From assembly GCF_000145255.1 (NCBI RefSeq), contig NC_014394.1:1364001-1428000 (forward strand): a stretch of 64,000 bases of DNA. Reading direction: 5' to 3'. How positions within the stretch are numbered: the first letter of the stretch is position 1; each line of letters opens with the position of its first letter. Made by a program: the position numbers and the translations under genes. This DNA comes from Gallionella capsiferriformans ES-2. Lineage in GTDB: Bacteria > Pseudomonadota > Gammaproteobacteria > Burkholderiales > Gallionellaceae. The notes beneath the pieces are model-generated. The model searched no databases and was not told the DNA's origin. It worked only from the letters and a program-made list of their open reading frames with translations. Below are positions 11,020-18,380 of this stretch, one piece after another.

Positions 11020-11275
11020 GTATGTTTTACGGGATTCTGGTGTCGATGTATTTGCTCGACACAAAAAACATCATTCACCGCATATCCATGTTCGTTATAC
11101 GGAATTCAATGTTTCAATCGAGATACCGTCCGGGGAAATTCTGGAAGGGTCGCTGCCGAGCAAACAGATGAAGCTTGTCCAAGCTTGGATTGTTTTGCAT
11201 GCAGATGAACTCATGGCCGACTGGGAACTTGCTTCATCCGGTGAGTCGCCCTACAAAATCGAACCACTTCGTTGA
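11007..11275 (+). pseudogene. DUF4160 protein, split by a -1 frameshift at an A6 run
   Basis: Two frames together encode a DUF4160 protein. ATG 11007 gives MPTISMFYGILVSMYLLDTK, the canonical family N-terminus. After the A-run at 11063-11068 the family sequence continues in the -1 frame as HHSPHIHVRY, then EIPSGEILEGSLP and KLVQAWIVLHADELMADWEL, ending at 11275. The combined product would be about 89 residues, the normal length. The site is A AAA AAC in the first frame, a classical -1 slippery heptamer, but a single lost base (CTCGACAAC to CTCGACAC) explains it equally well. DUF4160 genes commonly precede DUF2442 genes, as here; a toxin-antitoxin-like role has been suggested for such pairs but is not shown by this sequence. 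Confidence 0.75.
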
Positions 11276-11284
11276 GGTGTCCTC

Positions 11285-11551
11285 ATGATGACACCCGATG
11301 TAACTCATGTTCAAACCTTGGCAAGCTACGAATTGCTGGTTTCCTTTGCAGATGGTGGCAAGCGCCGCTTCTCAATGTTGCCTTATCTTCATTATCCTGC
11401 CTATCAAGGCTTGACGCAGCCAGGCAAATTCGGTCTTGCTCATGTATCGAACGGCACGGTTGCATGGTCTGATGAAATCGATATGTCTCCCGACACTCTT
11501 TATCTTGCAGGGGAAGAAGTCTCAAATGAATTTACTGAGCAAGCGCCTTGA
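11285..11551 (+). CDS. DUF2442 domain protein
   Basis: An 88-residue protein with the DUF2442 pattern: VTHVQTLASYELLVSFADGGKRRFSM near the N-terminus and AWSDEIDMSPDTLYL near the C-terminus. It starts ten bases after the DUF4160 gene (ATG 11285 or 11288) and forms a pair with it. The function is not established. Its stop codon (TGA 11549-11551) lies inside a CCTTGAA heptamer of repeat island B, so the last residues may be repeat-derived. Confidence 0.8.
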   Translation: MMTPDVTHVQTLASYELLVSFADGGKRRFSMLPYLHYPAYQGLTQPGKFGLAHVSNGTVAWSDEIDMSPDTLYLAGEEVSNEFTEQAP

Positions 11552-11643
11552 ACCTTGCCCCTTCACGCAACAACTTGGGCCTAGTCCCTTAGTTGTGCGG
11601 GGAAGACCCCTGCGGCCTTGCCCCTTGCCCCTTGCCCCTTGTA
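11546..11643 (+). repeat. Heptamer repeat island B
   Basis: CCTTGAA, CCTTGCC, CCTTCAC open the island and overlap the DUF2442 stop. Further on are three exact CCTTGCC units and CCTTGTA (11616-11643), directly preceded by GAAGACCCCTGCGGCCT. Almost the same 17-mer (GAAGACCCTTGCGGTCT) precedes the heptamers inside fcl near 16620. The island ends just before manC. Confidence 0.75.
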
Positions 11644-11690
11644 TACTGCGCGCCGAATTAATCATTACGGCCTGAATGAGTTAGCAGTTT

Positions 11691-13145
11691 ATGAAATTGA
11701 TTCCAACTATTTTGTGCGGCGGAGCAGGTTCCCGGCTCTGGCCGGTTTCTCGTGAATTGCATCCCAAACCGTTCATTCGCCTCGCTGACGGGCAAAGCCT
11801 GCTGCAAAAAGCGTGGCTGCGCGGGGCAATTTTGCCGGATGTTGCCGAGATGCTCACCGTCACCAACCGCGAACTGCTCTTCAAAACTGAAGACGAATAT
11901 CGTGCAGTGTCCGTTATTTCCGGAAATCGAACCAATCATTTCATTCTTGAGCCGTTTGGCCGCAATACCGCTCCGGCCATCGCGGCCGCAGCACTGCACG
12001 TCGCCGAAAGCTATGGCGAAGATGCCTGCATGCTGGTGCTGGCTGCCGACCATCTTATCGCCGATCAGCCTGCTTTCGCTCATGCTGTGAAGCAGGCAAC
12101 TCAACTGGCTTTGCAAGGGAAACTGGTGACTTTCGGCATCAAACCTGATGCGCCTGAAACGGGCTACGGCTACATTGAAGCCGATATTGATTCCCATCTC
12201 ACGAAAACGGGGGGGTATCCTGTTCTGCGGTTTGTTGAAAAGCCGACCCTTGAAAAGGCTGAGGAATACCTCGCGTCAGGGCGGTATTTATGGAATTCCG
12301 GCATGTTCTGCTTTCAGGCCGGCAGTATGCTGCGCGAAATGGAACAGCACTGCCCATCCATCCTAGAGGCAACGCGAGCATGCATAGCGCAATCACGCAT
12401 CGCAGAAGGTAAAGGGTTTAGTCAGCTCGATCTTGATGCCGCAACTTTCGAGCTAGTGCCGGACGACTCCATCGACTACGCTGTCATGGAAAAGTCCAGT
12501 AACGTTGCTGTCGTGCCATGCTGCATAGGCTGGAGCGACATCGGTTCATGGACTGCGCTGGGAGACCTAGCCGCACCGGATGCACAAGGCAACCGTATCG
12601 AAGGCGAAGTCATCTTGCATGATGTCAGTAACTGCTACATTCAGAGCAAGCAACGCATCGTCGGTGCTGTAGGCGTCAAAGACTTGGTGATCATCGATAC
12701 CCCCGATGCGGTGTTGATCGCCGACCGCAGCCGCGCCCAGGACGTCAAATACCTCTACAGCCGCCTCAAAGCCGATGGCCACGAAGCACATCGTCTGCAT
12801 AGCACCGTACATCGCCCGTGGGGTACTTACACTGTGCTGGAAAGCGGGACCCACTTCAAGATCAAACGCATCGAAGTCAAACCTGGAGCCAGTCTCAGCT
12901 TGCAGATGCACCATCACCGCAGTGAACACTGGATCGTCGTCAGCGGCATGGCGCGCGTCGTCAATGGTGAGCATGAGTTATTTGTCAATACCAACGAATC
13001 GACCTACATCCCCGCAGGGCACAAACACCGCCTGGAAAATCCCGGACTCCTTACATTAGTGATGATCGAAGTGCAGAGCGGCGAATACCTCGGCGAGGAC
13101 GACATTGTCAGATTTGAAGACATATACGGCAGGACGCAAAAATAG
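11691..13145 (+). CDS. manC: Mannose-1-phosphate guanylyltransferase / mannose-6-phosphate isomerase
   Basis: A bifunctional type II enzyme (484 residues) that makes mannose-6-phosphate from fructose-6-phosphate and GDP-mannose from mannose-1-phosphate and GTP. The N-terminal nucleotidyltransferase has ILCGGAGSRLWPVSRELHPKPF and FVEKPTLEKAEEYL; the C-terminal cupin (from about residue 375) has RPWGTYTVLESGTHFKIKRI and LQMHHHRSEHWIVVSGMA, the metal-binding site of type II isomerases. Its GDP-mannose feeds gmd and fcl downstream. Start ATG 11691 is just after repeat island B. No phosphomannomutase gene is visible nearby. Confidence 0.96.
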   Translation: MKLIPTILCGGAGSRLWPVSRELHPKPFIRLADGQSLLQKAWLRGAILPDVAEMLTVTNRELLFKTEDEYRAVSVISGNRTNHFILEPFGRNTAPAIAAAALHVAESYGEDACMLVLAADHLIADQPAFAHAVKQATQLALQGKLVTFGIKPDAPETGYGYIEADIDSHLTKTGGYPVLRFVEKPTLEKAEEYLASGRYLWNSGMFCFQAGSMLREMEQHCPSILEATRACIAQSRIAEGKGFSQLDLDAATFELVPDDSIDYAVMEKSSNVAVVPCCIGWSDIGSWTALGDLAAPDAQGNRIEGEVILHDVSNCYIQSKQRIVGAVGVKDLVIIDTPDAVLIADRSRAQDVKYLYSRLKADGHEAHRLHSTVHRPWGTYTVLESGTHFKIKRIEVKPGASLSLQMHHHRSEHWIVVSGMARVVNGEHELFVNTNESTYIPAGHKHRLENPGLLTLVMIEVQSGEYLGEDDIVRFEDIYGRTQK

Positions 13146-13272
13146 CAGCTTTACGAAGTACGGTTGTTATTCAAGTAAAATAATCGGCTTCTCGGTATTT
13201 CTTGTACCCTTGAATGTAGCGCGCTGATTTCAATTCGTAATGCTTTATGTGTTATTTGGACAGGGATAAGTA
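13146..13272 (+). other. manC-mntA intergenic region
   Basis: Contains a short heptamer-like word pair (CTTGTACCCTTGAAT near 13202-13216) resembling the larger islands, but too brief to call an array with confidence. It also carries the leader of the toxin-antitoxin pair that follows. Confidence 0.3.
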
Positions 13273-13686
13273 ATGGCAGCAGTAATTCAACTTCAGGCGA
13301 CTATTGATACCCAGCTTAGGGAGGTGTTGGCGTACTTTCCTGATATCGTTTTGGCGGTGTTGTTTGGTTCAGTTGCTTCGGGTCGTCAGCGTGCAGATAG
13401 TGATTTGGATATAGCGGTTTACGCTAAAAAGGCGCTGGCTGCCCATGAAAAAATGGCGCTGATCGGCGCATTTGCTGAACTTGCCGGACGGCCCGTCGAT
13501 TTGATCGATTTGAACGGCGTATCAGAACCTTTGCTGGGGCAAATAGTGCGTCATGGCAGAAGAGTGTTGGGTAGCGACACTTTGTATGGTGAGCTGATTA
13601 GCCGTCATTTGTTTGAGCAGGCAGACTTCATGCCGTATCGGACCAGGCTGCTTGCGGAAAGGCGTAAGGCATGGATAGGGAAGTAG
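13273..13686 (+). CDS. mntA: MntA-type nucleotidyltransferase antitoxin
   Basis: A 137-residue minimal nucleotidyltransferase with the diagnostic GSX10DXD motif (GSVASGRQRADSDLD, about residues 36-50). In the HepT-MntA system this enzyme AMPylates a tyrosine of the toxin and thereby silences it. The gene overlaps the following hepT by 16 bases, the usual tight pairing. It is inserted between manC and gmd, which otherwise act in one pathway, and heptamer words lie on both sides of the pair. Confidence 0.88.
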   Translation: MAAVIQLQATIDTQLREVLAYFPDIVLAVLFGSVASGRQRADSDLDIAVYAKKALAAHEKMALIGAFAELAGRPVDLIDLNGVSEPLLGQIVRHGRRVLGSDTLYGELISRHLFEQADFMPYRTRLLAERRKAWIGK

Positions 13687-14087
13687 TCGAGCAAAAACTG
13701 GAATCGTTGCGTCATTGCTTGCGGCGCATGCATTCAAAATGCCCGGTCGATGCCGCCGCTTTAGTGGCGGACATTGACCTTCAAGATATCATCTCGCTTA
13801 ACCTCAGTCGTGCGGTGCAAATATCGGTTGATATTGGTGCGCATCTGATTGCTGGTATGGAGGTGCCTCCACCCGATACCATGGGGCAGACTTTTGATTT
13901 GTTGGCGCAAGCGGGTGTGTTGAATAACGCGTTGGCAAGTAGGCTTAGAAAGGCTGTAGGTTTTCGCAATATTGCGGTGCACAACTATGAAAGCATCAAC
14001 TGGGAGATTGTGTATAGTATTGTGAAATTCCACCTTGCGGATTTTTCAGAGTTCGCCAAGGTGGTCGCCGTAGAACTTGAAAAATAA
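13671..14087 (+). CDS. hepT: HepT-type ribonuclease toxin
   Basis: A 138-residue all-helical HEPN-family protein. Near the C-terminus it carries RNIAVHNY, an exact RX4HXY active-site motif of HEPN ribonucleases; the tyrosine is the residue AMPylated by MntA in characterised pairs. The start ATG 13671 has GTAAGG upstream and lies inside the end of mntA. The chemistry is known for the family; activity in this organism is inferred. Confidence 0.88.
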   Translation: MDREVVEQKLESLRHCLRRMHSKCPVDAAALVADIDLQDIISLNLSRAVQISVDIGAHLIAGMEVPPPDTMGQTFDLLAQAGVLNNALASRLRKAVGFRNIAVHNYESINWEIVYSIVKFHLADFSEFAKVVAVELEK

Positions 14088-14089
14088 AG

Positions 14090-14191
14090 CTTGTACCTGT
14101 TTGTTACCTGTTACCTGTAACTTGAACTATAAAAGACTAAAAATGACCTCACACACTTCCAATACCTCAGCCCTCAGTCCTGCTTCAGCTA
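14090..14191 (+). repeat. Heptamer repeat island C
   Basis: Directly after hepT: CTTGTAC, CTGTTTG, TTACCTG, TTACCTG, TAACTTG, AACTATA (14090-14131). A second group inside the first codons of gmd reads ACCTCAG, CCCTCAG, TCCTGCT (14164-14184) and encodes an N-terminal extension not seen in typical Gmd. The word CCTCAGTCCTG recurs exactly in the gph island at 44111. Confidence 0.65.
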
Positions 14192-15306
14192 AGGTTGCAT
14201 TGATTACCGGGGTTACCGGTCAGGACGGATCGTATCTGGCTGAATTTCTCCTTGAAAAAGGCTACGAGGTTCACGGGATCAAGCGCCGTGCCTCGTCGTT
14301 CAACACCCAGCGCGTCGATCATATTTACGAAGATCCTCATATCGAAAACGCCCGCTTCAAATTGCATTACGGGGATCTTTCCGACAGCTCTAATCTCACC
14401 CGCATCCTGCAGGAAGTGCAGCCCGATGAGGTTTACAATCTGGGCGCGCAATCCCATGTGGCGGTGAGTTTCGAGTCTCCCGAATACACGGCCGATGTCG
14501 ATGGCATGGGCACCTTGCGCATACTGGAAGCGATCCGCCTGCTGGGTCTGGAGAAGAAGACGCGTTTTTATCAGGCGTCCACCTCCGAATTGTACGGTTT
14601 GGTGCAGGAAATCCCGCAAAAGGAAACCACGCCGTTTTACCCGCGCAGCCCGTATGCGGTGGCGAAATTGTATGCTTACTGGATCACGGTGAACTACCGC
14701 GAAGCGTATGGCATGTACGCCTGTAACGGCATTCTGTTTAACCACGAATCGCCGCGCCGTGGCGAAACGTTTGTGACGCGAAAAATCACGCGCGGTCTGG
14801 CGAATATTGCGCAGGGGCTGGAATCTTGCCTTTACATGGGCAATATCGATTCCTTGCGCGACTGGGGGCACGCCAAGGATTACGTGCGCATGCAGTGGAT
14901 GATGTTGCAGCAGGAGACGCCGGAAGACTTCGTGATCGCGACCGGCGTGCAGTATTCGGTGCGCCAGTTTATTACCTGGTCGGCCACGGAGTTGGGCCTT
15001 ACCCTCGCATTTACCGGCACAGGTGTCGAGGAGATGGCGACGGTGGTCGCGATAGAAGGCGATAAAGCGCCGGCGTTAAAGGCGGGCGACGTGATTATGC
15101 GCATCGATCCGCATTACTTCCGCCCTGCCGAAGTAGAAACCCTGCTGGGCGATCCGACCAAGGCGAAAGAAAAGCTGGGCTGGGTGCCGGAAATCACCGT
15201 GCAGCAAATGTGCGCTGAAATGGCCGCCCATGATCTGGAAGATGCGCGCCGTCATGCCTTGCTCAAAAAACACGGCTACGGCTTGCCGGTCAGTACGGAA
15301 CGTTAA
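14143..15306 (+). CDS. gmd: GDP-mannose 4,6-dehydratase
   Basis: Gmd converts GDP-mannose to GDP-4-keto-6-deoxymannose, the first step to GDP-L-fucose (or GDP-rhamnose and related sugars). The 387-residue SDR protein has the NAD(P) motif [19 protein letters not shown], the [13 protein letters not shown] segment, and the catalytic [10 protein letters not shown] (YxxxK). An in-frame start at 14077 would read through repeat sequence and overlap hepT; ATG 14143 is preferred, still leaving about 14 extra residues ([15 protein letters not shown]) before the Rossmann strand, partly repeat-derived. It partners with fcl downstream, from which it is now separated by a four-helix-bundle cassette. Confidence 0.95.
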   Translation: MTSHTSNTSALSPASAKVALITGVTGQDGSYLAEFLLEKGYEVHGIKRRASSFNTQRVDHIYEDPHIENARFKLHYGDLSDSSNLTRILQEVQPDEVYNLGAQSHVAVSFESPEYTADVDGMGTLRILEAIRLLGLEKKTRFYQASTSELYGLVQEIPQKETTPFYPRSPYAVAKLYAYWITVNYREAYGMYACNGILFNHESPRRGETFVTRKITRGLANIAQGLESCLYMGNIDSLRDWGHAKDYVRMQWMMLQQETPEDFVIATGVQYSVRQFITWSATELGLTLAFTGTGVEEMATVVAIEGDKAPALKAGDVIMRIDPHYFRPAEVETLLGDPTKAKEKLGWVPEITVQQMCAEMAAHDLEDARRHALLKKHGYGLPVSTER

Positions 15307-15320
15307 AAACAGTTAAAAGG

Positions 15321-15390
15321 CACAAGACGCAAGACGCAAGGTGTAGCTTTCGACTTTTAACTTGCAACTTTAGACTTGTAACTGTTGATA
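15321..15390 (+). repeat. Heptamer repeat island D (ten units in phase)
   Basis: The gmd to four-helix-bundle gap can be read as ten consecutive 7-mers: CACAAGA, CGCAAGA, CGCAAGG, TGTAGCT, TTCGACT, TTTAACT, TGCAACT, TTAGACT, TGTAACT, GTTGATA. The phase is kept although the words drift from CGCAAGA to NNNNACT. The next base starts the ribosome-binding/start region of the following gene (ATG 15392). Confidence 0.75.
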
Positions 15391-15391
15391 T

Positions 15392-15772
15392 ATGTCCAGA
15401 TTCGAAGACCTTGTTGTTTGGCAAAGAGCGGTGAGCTTGAGTGCTAATCTGTATAAAGAGCTTGCTGGGCTCAAGGATTTTGGCTTTCGCGATCAAATTA
15501 CTAGGGCAGGCCTTTCAATACCCTCCAATATTGCGGAAGGTTATGAGAGAAATTCAAGCAAGGAGCTGGCTAATTTTTTGAATTACGCCAAGGGATCTGC
15601 TGGTGAGCTAAGAACTCAGATTTATATAGGCATAGAAGTCGGCTATATCGAACGTGCGGTCGGAGATGCTTGGTTGCTTGAGTGCGAAGAAATTTCGAAA
15701 ATGCTGTACGGATTAATTCGTAAGGTAAAAATGGAATTGCAAGCAAGTGATGTTTTAACTTTTAACTTTTAA
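15392..15772 (+). CDS. Four-helix-bundle protein (S23 / 23S intervening-sequence family)
   Basis: A 126-residue helical protein with the family signature: FEDLVVWQRAVSLSANLY, FGFRDQITRAGLSIPSNIAEGY and a C-terminal half with ELRTQIYIG. The family (TIGR02436-like) includes ORFs of 23S rRNA intervening sequences and is structurally related to Avd, the accessory protein of diversity-generating retroelements. No reverse transcriptase is near. The gene is inserted between gmd and fcl and is flanked on both sides by heptamer arrays. Its last five residues (LTFNF) and TAA stop are encoded by the TTTTAAC array itself. The cellular role is unknown. Confidence 0.85.
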   Translation: MSRFEDLVVWQRAVSLSANLYKELAGLKDFGFRDQITRAGLSIPSNIAEGYERNSSKELANFLNYAKGSAGELRTQIYIGIEVGYIERAVGDAWLLECEEISKMLYGLIRKVKMELQASDVLTFNF

Positions 15773-15906
15773 CTTTTAACTTTTAACTTTTAACTTTTAA
15801 CTTTTAACTTTTAACTTTTAACTTTTAACTTTTAACTTTTAACTTTTAACTTTTAACTTTTAACTTATGACCCTTGCCCCTTGCATCTTGAACCTTGAAT
15901 CTAAGA
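15753..15906 (+). repeat. Heptamer array E: 16 perfect TTTTAAC units plus six degenerate units
   Basis: Bases 15753-15864 are sixteen exact copies of TTTTAAC. The phase continues without a break through TTATGAC, CCTTGCC, CCTTGCA, TCTTGAA, CCTTGAA and TCTAAGA up to 15906. The array contains the stop codon of the four-helix-bundle gene (15770-15772) and the ATG of fcl (15867-15869). Because 7 is not a multiple of 3, a change in the units after the ATG would shift the fcl frame. Confidence 0.97.
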
Positions 15907-17015
15907 TATACGTCGCCGGTCACCGCGGCCTTGCCGGCAGTGCGATCGTGCGCGAGCTGCAGCGCCGGGGTTACCGTAATCTGGTGACGCGCACGCACGC
16001 CGAGCTGGATCTGGAAGATGCGGCTGCAACGCAGCAGTTCTTCGAACAGGAGCAGCCGGAACTGGTATTTTTAGCCGCAGCTCGGGTCGGCGGGATTCAT
16101 GCCAACAACGTGTATCCGGTCGATTTTTTGATGAGCAATCTGCTGATCGAAGCGAACATCTGCCGTGCGGCACATGCGAACGGTGTGGCGCGCCTGATTT
16201 TTCTGGGCAGCTCCTGCATCTATCCGCGTGACTGTCCGCAGCCGATCAAGGAAGAATATTTGCTGACCGGACCTTTGGAGGCGACCAATCGACCTTACGC
16301 ACTGGCTAAGATCGCTGGCGTCGAGATGTGCTGGGCGTACAACCGGCAGTACGGCACGAAGTGGCTGGCCGCGATGCCGACCAATCTGTACGGTCCGGGC
16401 GACAACTACGACCTGAACAACTCCCACGTCCTGCCCGCGCTGATCCGCAAACTTCATCTGGCGAAACTTGCCCATGCCGGGGATATTGAGGGTATCAATC
16501 TCGACGAAGCCGCTCACGGCTCTATTCCCGCAGACTTAAAAGCATCTCTCATAGCTTCTGCTGAAAACTCACCACTTCGCTCAAAACAAGGAGCGCAAAG
16601 AGCGACTATGTTTTTAGGCGAAGACCCTTGCGGTCTCACCACTCACCACTCACCAGTTGTTCTGTGGGGTTCTGGCACGCCGCGCCGCGAATTTCTGTAT
16701 GTGGATGATTTGGCGAATGCGTTGGTATTTTTGGCTACTCTTGAAGATGAGTGCTACAACATTCTTGTCGATTCTGCACAATGCCCGTTGATTAACGTAG
16801 GCTCAGGGGAGGATTTGAACATCCGGGAGCTAGCTGAAACTGTCTCCGAAGTTGTGGGCTACCAGGGGGGATTTGTGCAAGACACCAGTAAGCCGGATGG
16901 TACAATGCGCAAGATCATGGATGTTTCAAAAATGCGCAACTTGGGATGGAAGCCGGAGATAGCTTTAGAAGCTGGCATCGCGTTGGCCTACGAAGATATG
17001 CTGAGCAGAGTTTGA
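15867..17015 (+). CDS. fcl: GDP-L-fucose synthase with a repeat-derived insertion
   Basis: This epimerase/reductase converts GDP-4-keto-6-deoxymannose to GDP-L-fucose. The 382-residue SDR protein has YVAGHRGLAGSAIVREL, FLGSSCIYPRDCPQPI and YALAK (YxxxK), plus GTPRREFLYVDDLANAL. The usual length is about 310-325: roughly 60 extra residues lie between RKLHLAKL and VVLWGSGTPRREF, and the end of this insert is encoded by CTCACCA heptamers. The first residues (MTLAPCILNLES) are also encoded by heptamers of array E, which provide the only plausible ATG. It works with manC and gmd; the stop overlaps the flippase start (TGATG). Core motifs are intact, so activity is likely but not certain. Confidence 0.92.
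   Translation: MTLAPCILNLESKIYVAGHRGLAGSAIVRELQRRGYRNLVTRTHAELDLEDAAATQQFFEQEQPELVFLAAARVGGIHANNVYPVDFLMSNLLIEANICRAAHANGVARLIFLGSSCIYPRDCPQPIKEEYLLTGPLEATNRPYALAKIAGVEMCWAYNRQYGTKWLAAMPTNLYGPGDNYDLNNSHVLPALIRKLHLAKLAHAGDIEGINLDEAAHGSIPADLKASLIASAENSPLRSKQGAQRATMFLGEDPCGLTTHHSPVVLWGSGTPRREFLYVDDLANALVFLATLEDECYNILVDSAQCPLINVGSGEDLNIRELAETVSEVVGYQGGFVQDTSKPDGTMRKIMDVSKMRNLGWKPEIALEAGIALAYEDMLSRV
16600..16660 (+). repeat. Heptamer island F inside fcl
   Basis: Within the fcl insertion, GAAGACCCTTGCGGTCT is followed by three exact CTCACCA units (16635-16655). The 17-mer matches GAAGACCCCTGCGGCCT before the heptamers of island B with two differences. The island is read through in frame. Confidence 0.75.
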
Positions 17016-18325
17016 TGACATCGCAAATCCGCGCCCAAGAACGTAATCAAAAAATCATTAAAACAGCATGGTCAGGACTTGCTGCGAAAATCATCACGGT
17101 ATCTGTGTCGTTGGTAATGGTGCCGTTGTCTGTCTACTACCTGGGTAAAGAGCAATATGGCTTGTGGGTGACTGTTTCATCAATGGTGGCGATGCTGAGC
17201 TTTATGGATGGTGGCGCCGGCAATGCTGTCATCAATTTGATTGCTCATTCCGCTGGTGCAAATGATAATAATCTCGTCAAAATTATTTCCACTGCTTTTT
17301 TTAGCTTGGCAGCGTTGGCATTGATTGGTTGTCTTTTATTTCTCGCTGCATTCCCTTTTGTGTCTTGGGGCTGGTTGCTTGGCGTGCCTGATTCGTCACC
17401 TTTAACAGAACTGAATGCGGTTGTAATCATTGTAGGTATTTTCTTCTTTGTCAGCATATTTACCACTTTGGTCGGAAAAATACAAAGAGGATTGCAAGAA
17501 GGGAGTCTGGATAATTTTTGGGCTGCGTTGGCATCAATACTATCGCTGATCTTTGTTTATGTGGCTATTCAAAATAGTGCCAGCTTGCTGGGATTTGTCA
17601 TTGCCTTTTTAGTAGGCCCTTTGCTGGCGTATATGACCAGCAATATTCACTATTATTTTATCCGCAGGAGAGATTTGCGCCCGCAGCTGGGCAGGTTTGA
17701 TCGTGTAATCGCAAAAAATCTCTTTGCCGTGGGAGGGATGTTCTTTGTGCTGCAGATAGCCGGTGTCTTACAGGGGCAAGCTGATAACGTTATCATTGCT
17801 AACATGCTGGGTCCGGCAGCCGTAGCCGATTATTCAATTTGCATGAAATTATTTCTAATACCCCCCATGCTGTTCGGATTGATGCTAACGCCGCTTTGGC
17901 CGGCTTATCGTGAAGCCGTTGGCAGTGGTGACATGCAATGGGTAAAACAAATATTTATTAAATCTATGCGCGCAGCTCTATTGATCAGCCTCCCTAGTGC
18001 CATTTTGTTGGTACTATTCGGTAGTCAGATTATCGCCTTGTGGGTAAACCATGGCGTGGTTCCATCAACTGGTTTGCTAATTGGTTGTGGGTGTTGGATG
18101 GTTGCTTTGTCTTTAGGAAGTGCTGCCGCCGTAGTCGTTAATGCACTACAGATAATGACACCTCAAATAATTGCTGCATTTCTTTCAGGGGTTGTCAATA
18201 TTGTACTTACAATTTGGTTAATCCCGCATGTGGGAGCAGAGGGCGCAGTCTATGGGACGTTAATATCGTACGTTTTTTGCGTGGTGCCCATATACTGGCT
18301 ATACCTACGAAAAGTCATGCGTTGA
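17015..18325 (+). CDS. Wzx-type polysaccharide flippase
   Basis: A 436-residue polytopic membrane protein of the polysaccharide transport (MATE-like) family with about 12-14 predicted helices, for example IITVSVSLVMVPLSVYYLG near the N-terminus and VVNIVLTIWLIPHVGAEGAVYG near the C-terminus; the LGKEQYGLWV segment after the first helix is typical of Wzx. It should flip lipid-linked repeat units to the periplasm for the Wzy polymerase. ATG 17015 shares a base with the fcl stop. This gene begins the AT-richer stretch of the cluster. Confidence 0.88.
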   Translation: MTSQIRAQERNQKIIKTAWSGLAAKIITVSVSLVMVPLSVYYLGKEQYGLWVTVSSMVAMLSFMDGGAGNAVINLIAHSAGANDNNLVKIISTAFFSLAALALIGCLLFLAAFPFVSWGWLLGVPDSSPLTELNAVVIIVGIFFFVSIFTTLVGKIQRGLQEGSLDNFWAALASILSLIFVYVAIQNSASLLGFVIAFLVGPLLAYMTSNIHYYFIRRRDLRPQLGRFDRVIAKNLFAVGGMFFVLQIAGVLQGQADNVIIANMLGPAAVADYSICMKLFLIPPMLFGLMLTPLWPAYREAVGSGDMQWVKQIFIKSMRAALLISLPSAILLVLFGSQIIALWVNHGVVPSTGLLIGCGCWMVALSLGSAAAVVVNALQIMTPQIIAAFLSGVVNIVLTIWLIPHVGAEGAVYGTLISYVFCVVPIYWLYLRKVMR

Positions 18326-18380
18326 CTATCTGAATTTTGTTGATTTTTACTGAGTGTTCATTGAAAGTATGAGGATGGCA

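Noticed and set aside
10931..11062. Open frame from 10931 as the true DUF4160 N-terminus
   Set aside because: Its first 40 or so residues do not resemble the family, while the other frame from 11007 gives the canonical N-terminus.
14077..14142. Upstream start for gmd
   Set aside because: It overlaps the hepT end and runs through heptamer repeats; ATG 14143 is closer to the family N-terminus.
15753..15864. TTTTAAC array considered as a CRISPR or retron-type repeat
   Set aside because: The units are 7 bp with no spacers and no cas or reverse transcriptase gene nearby.
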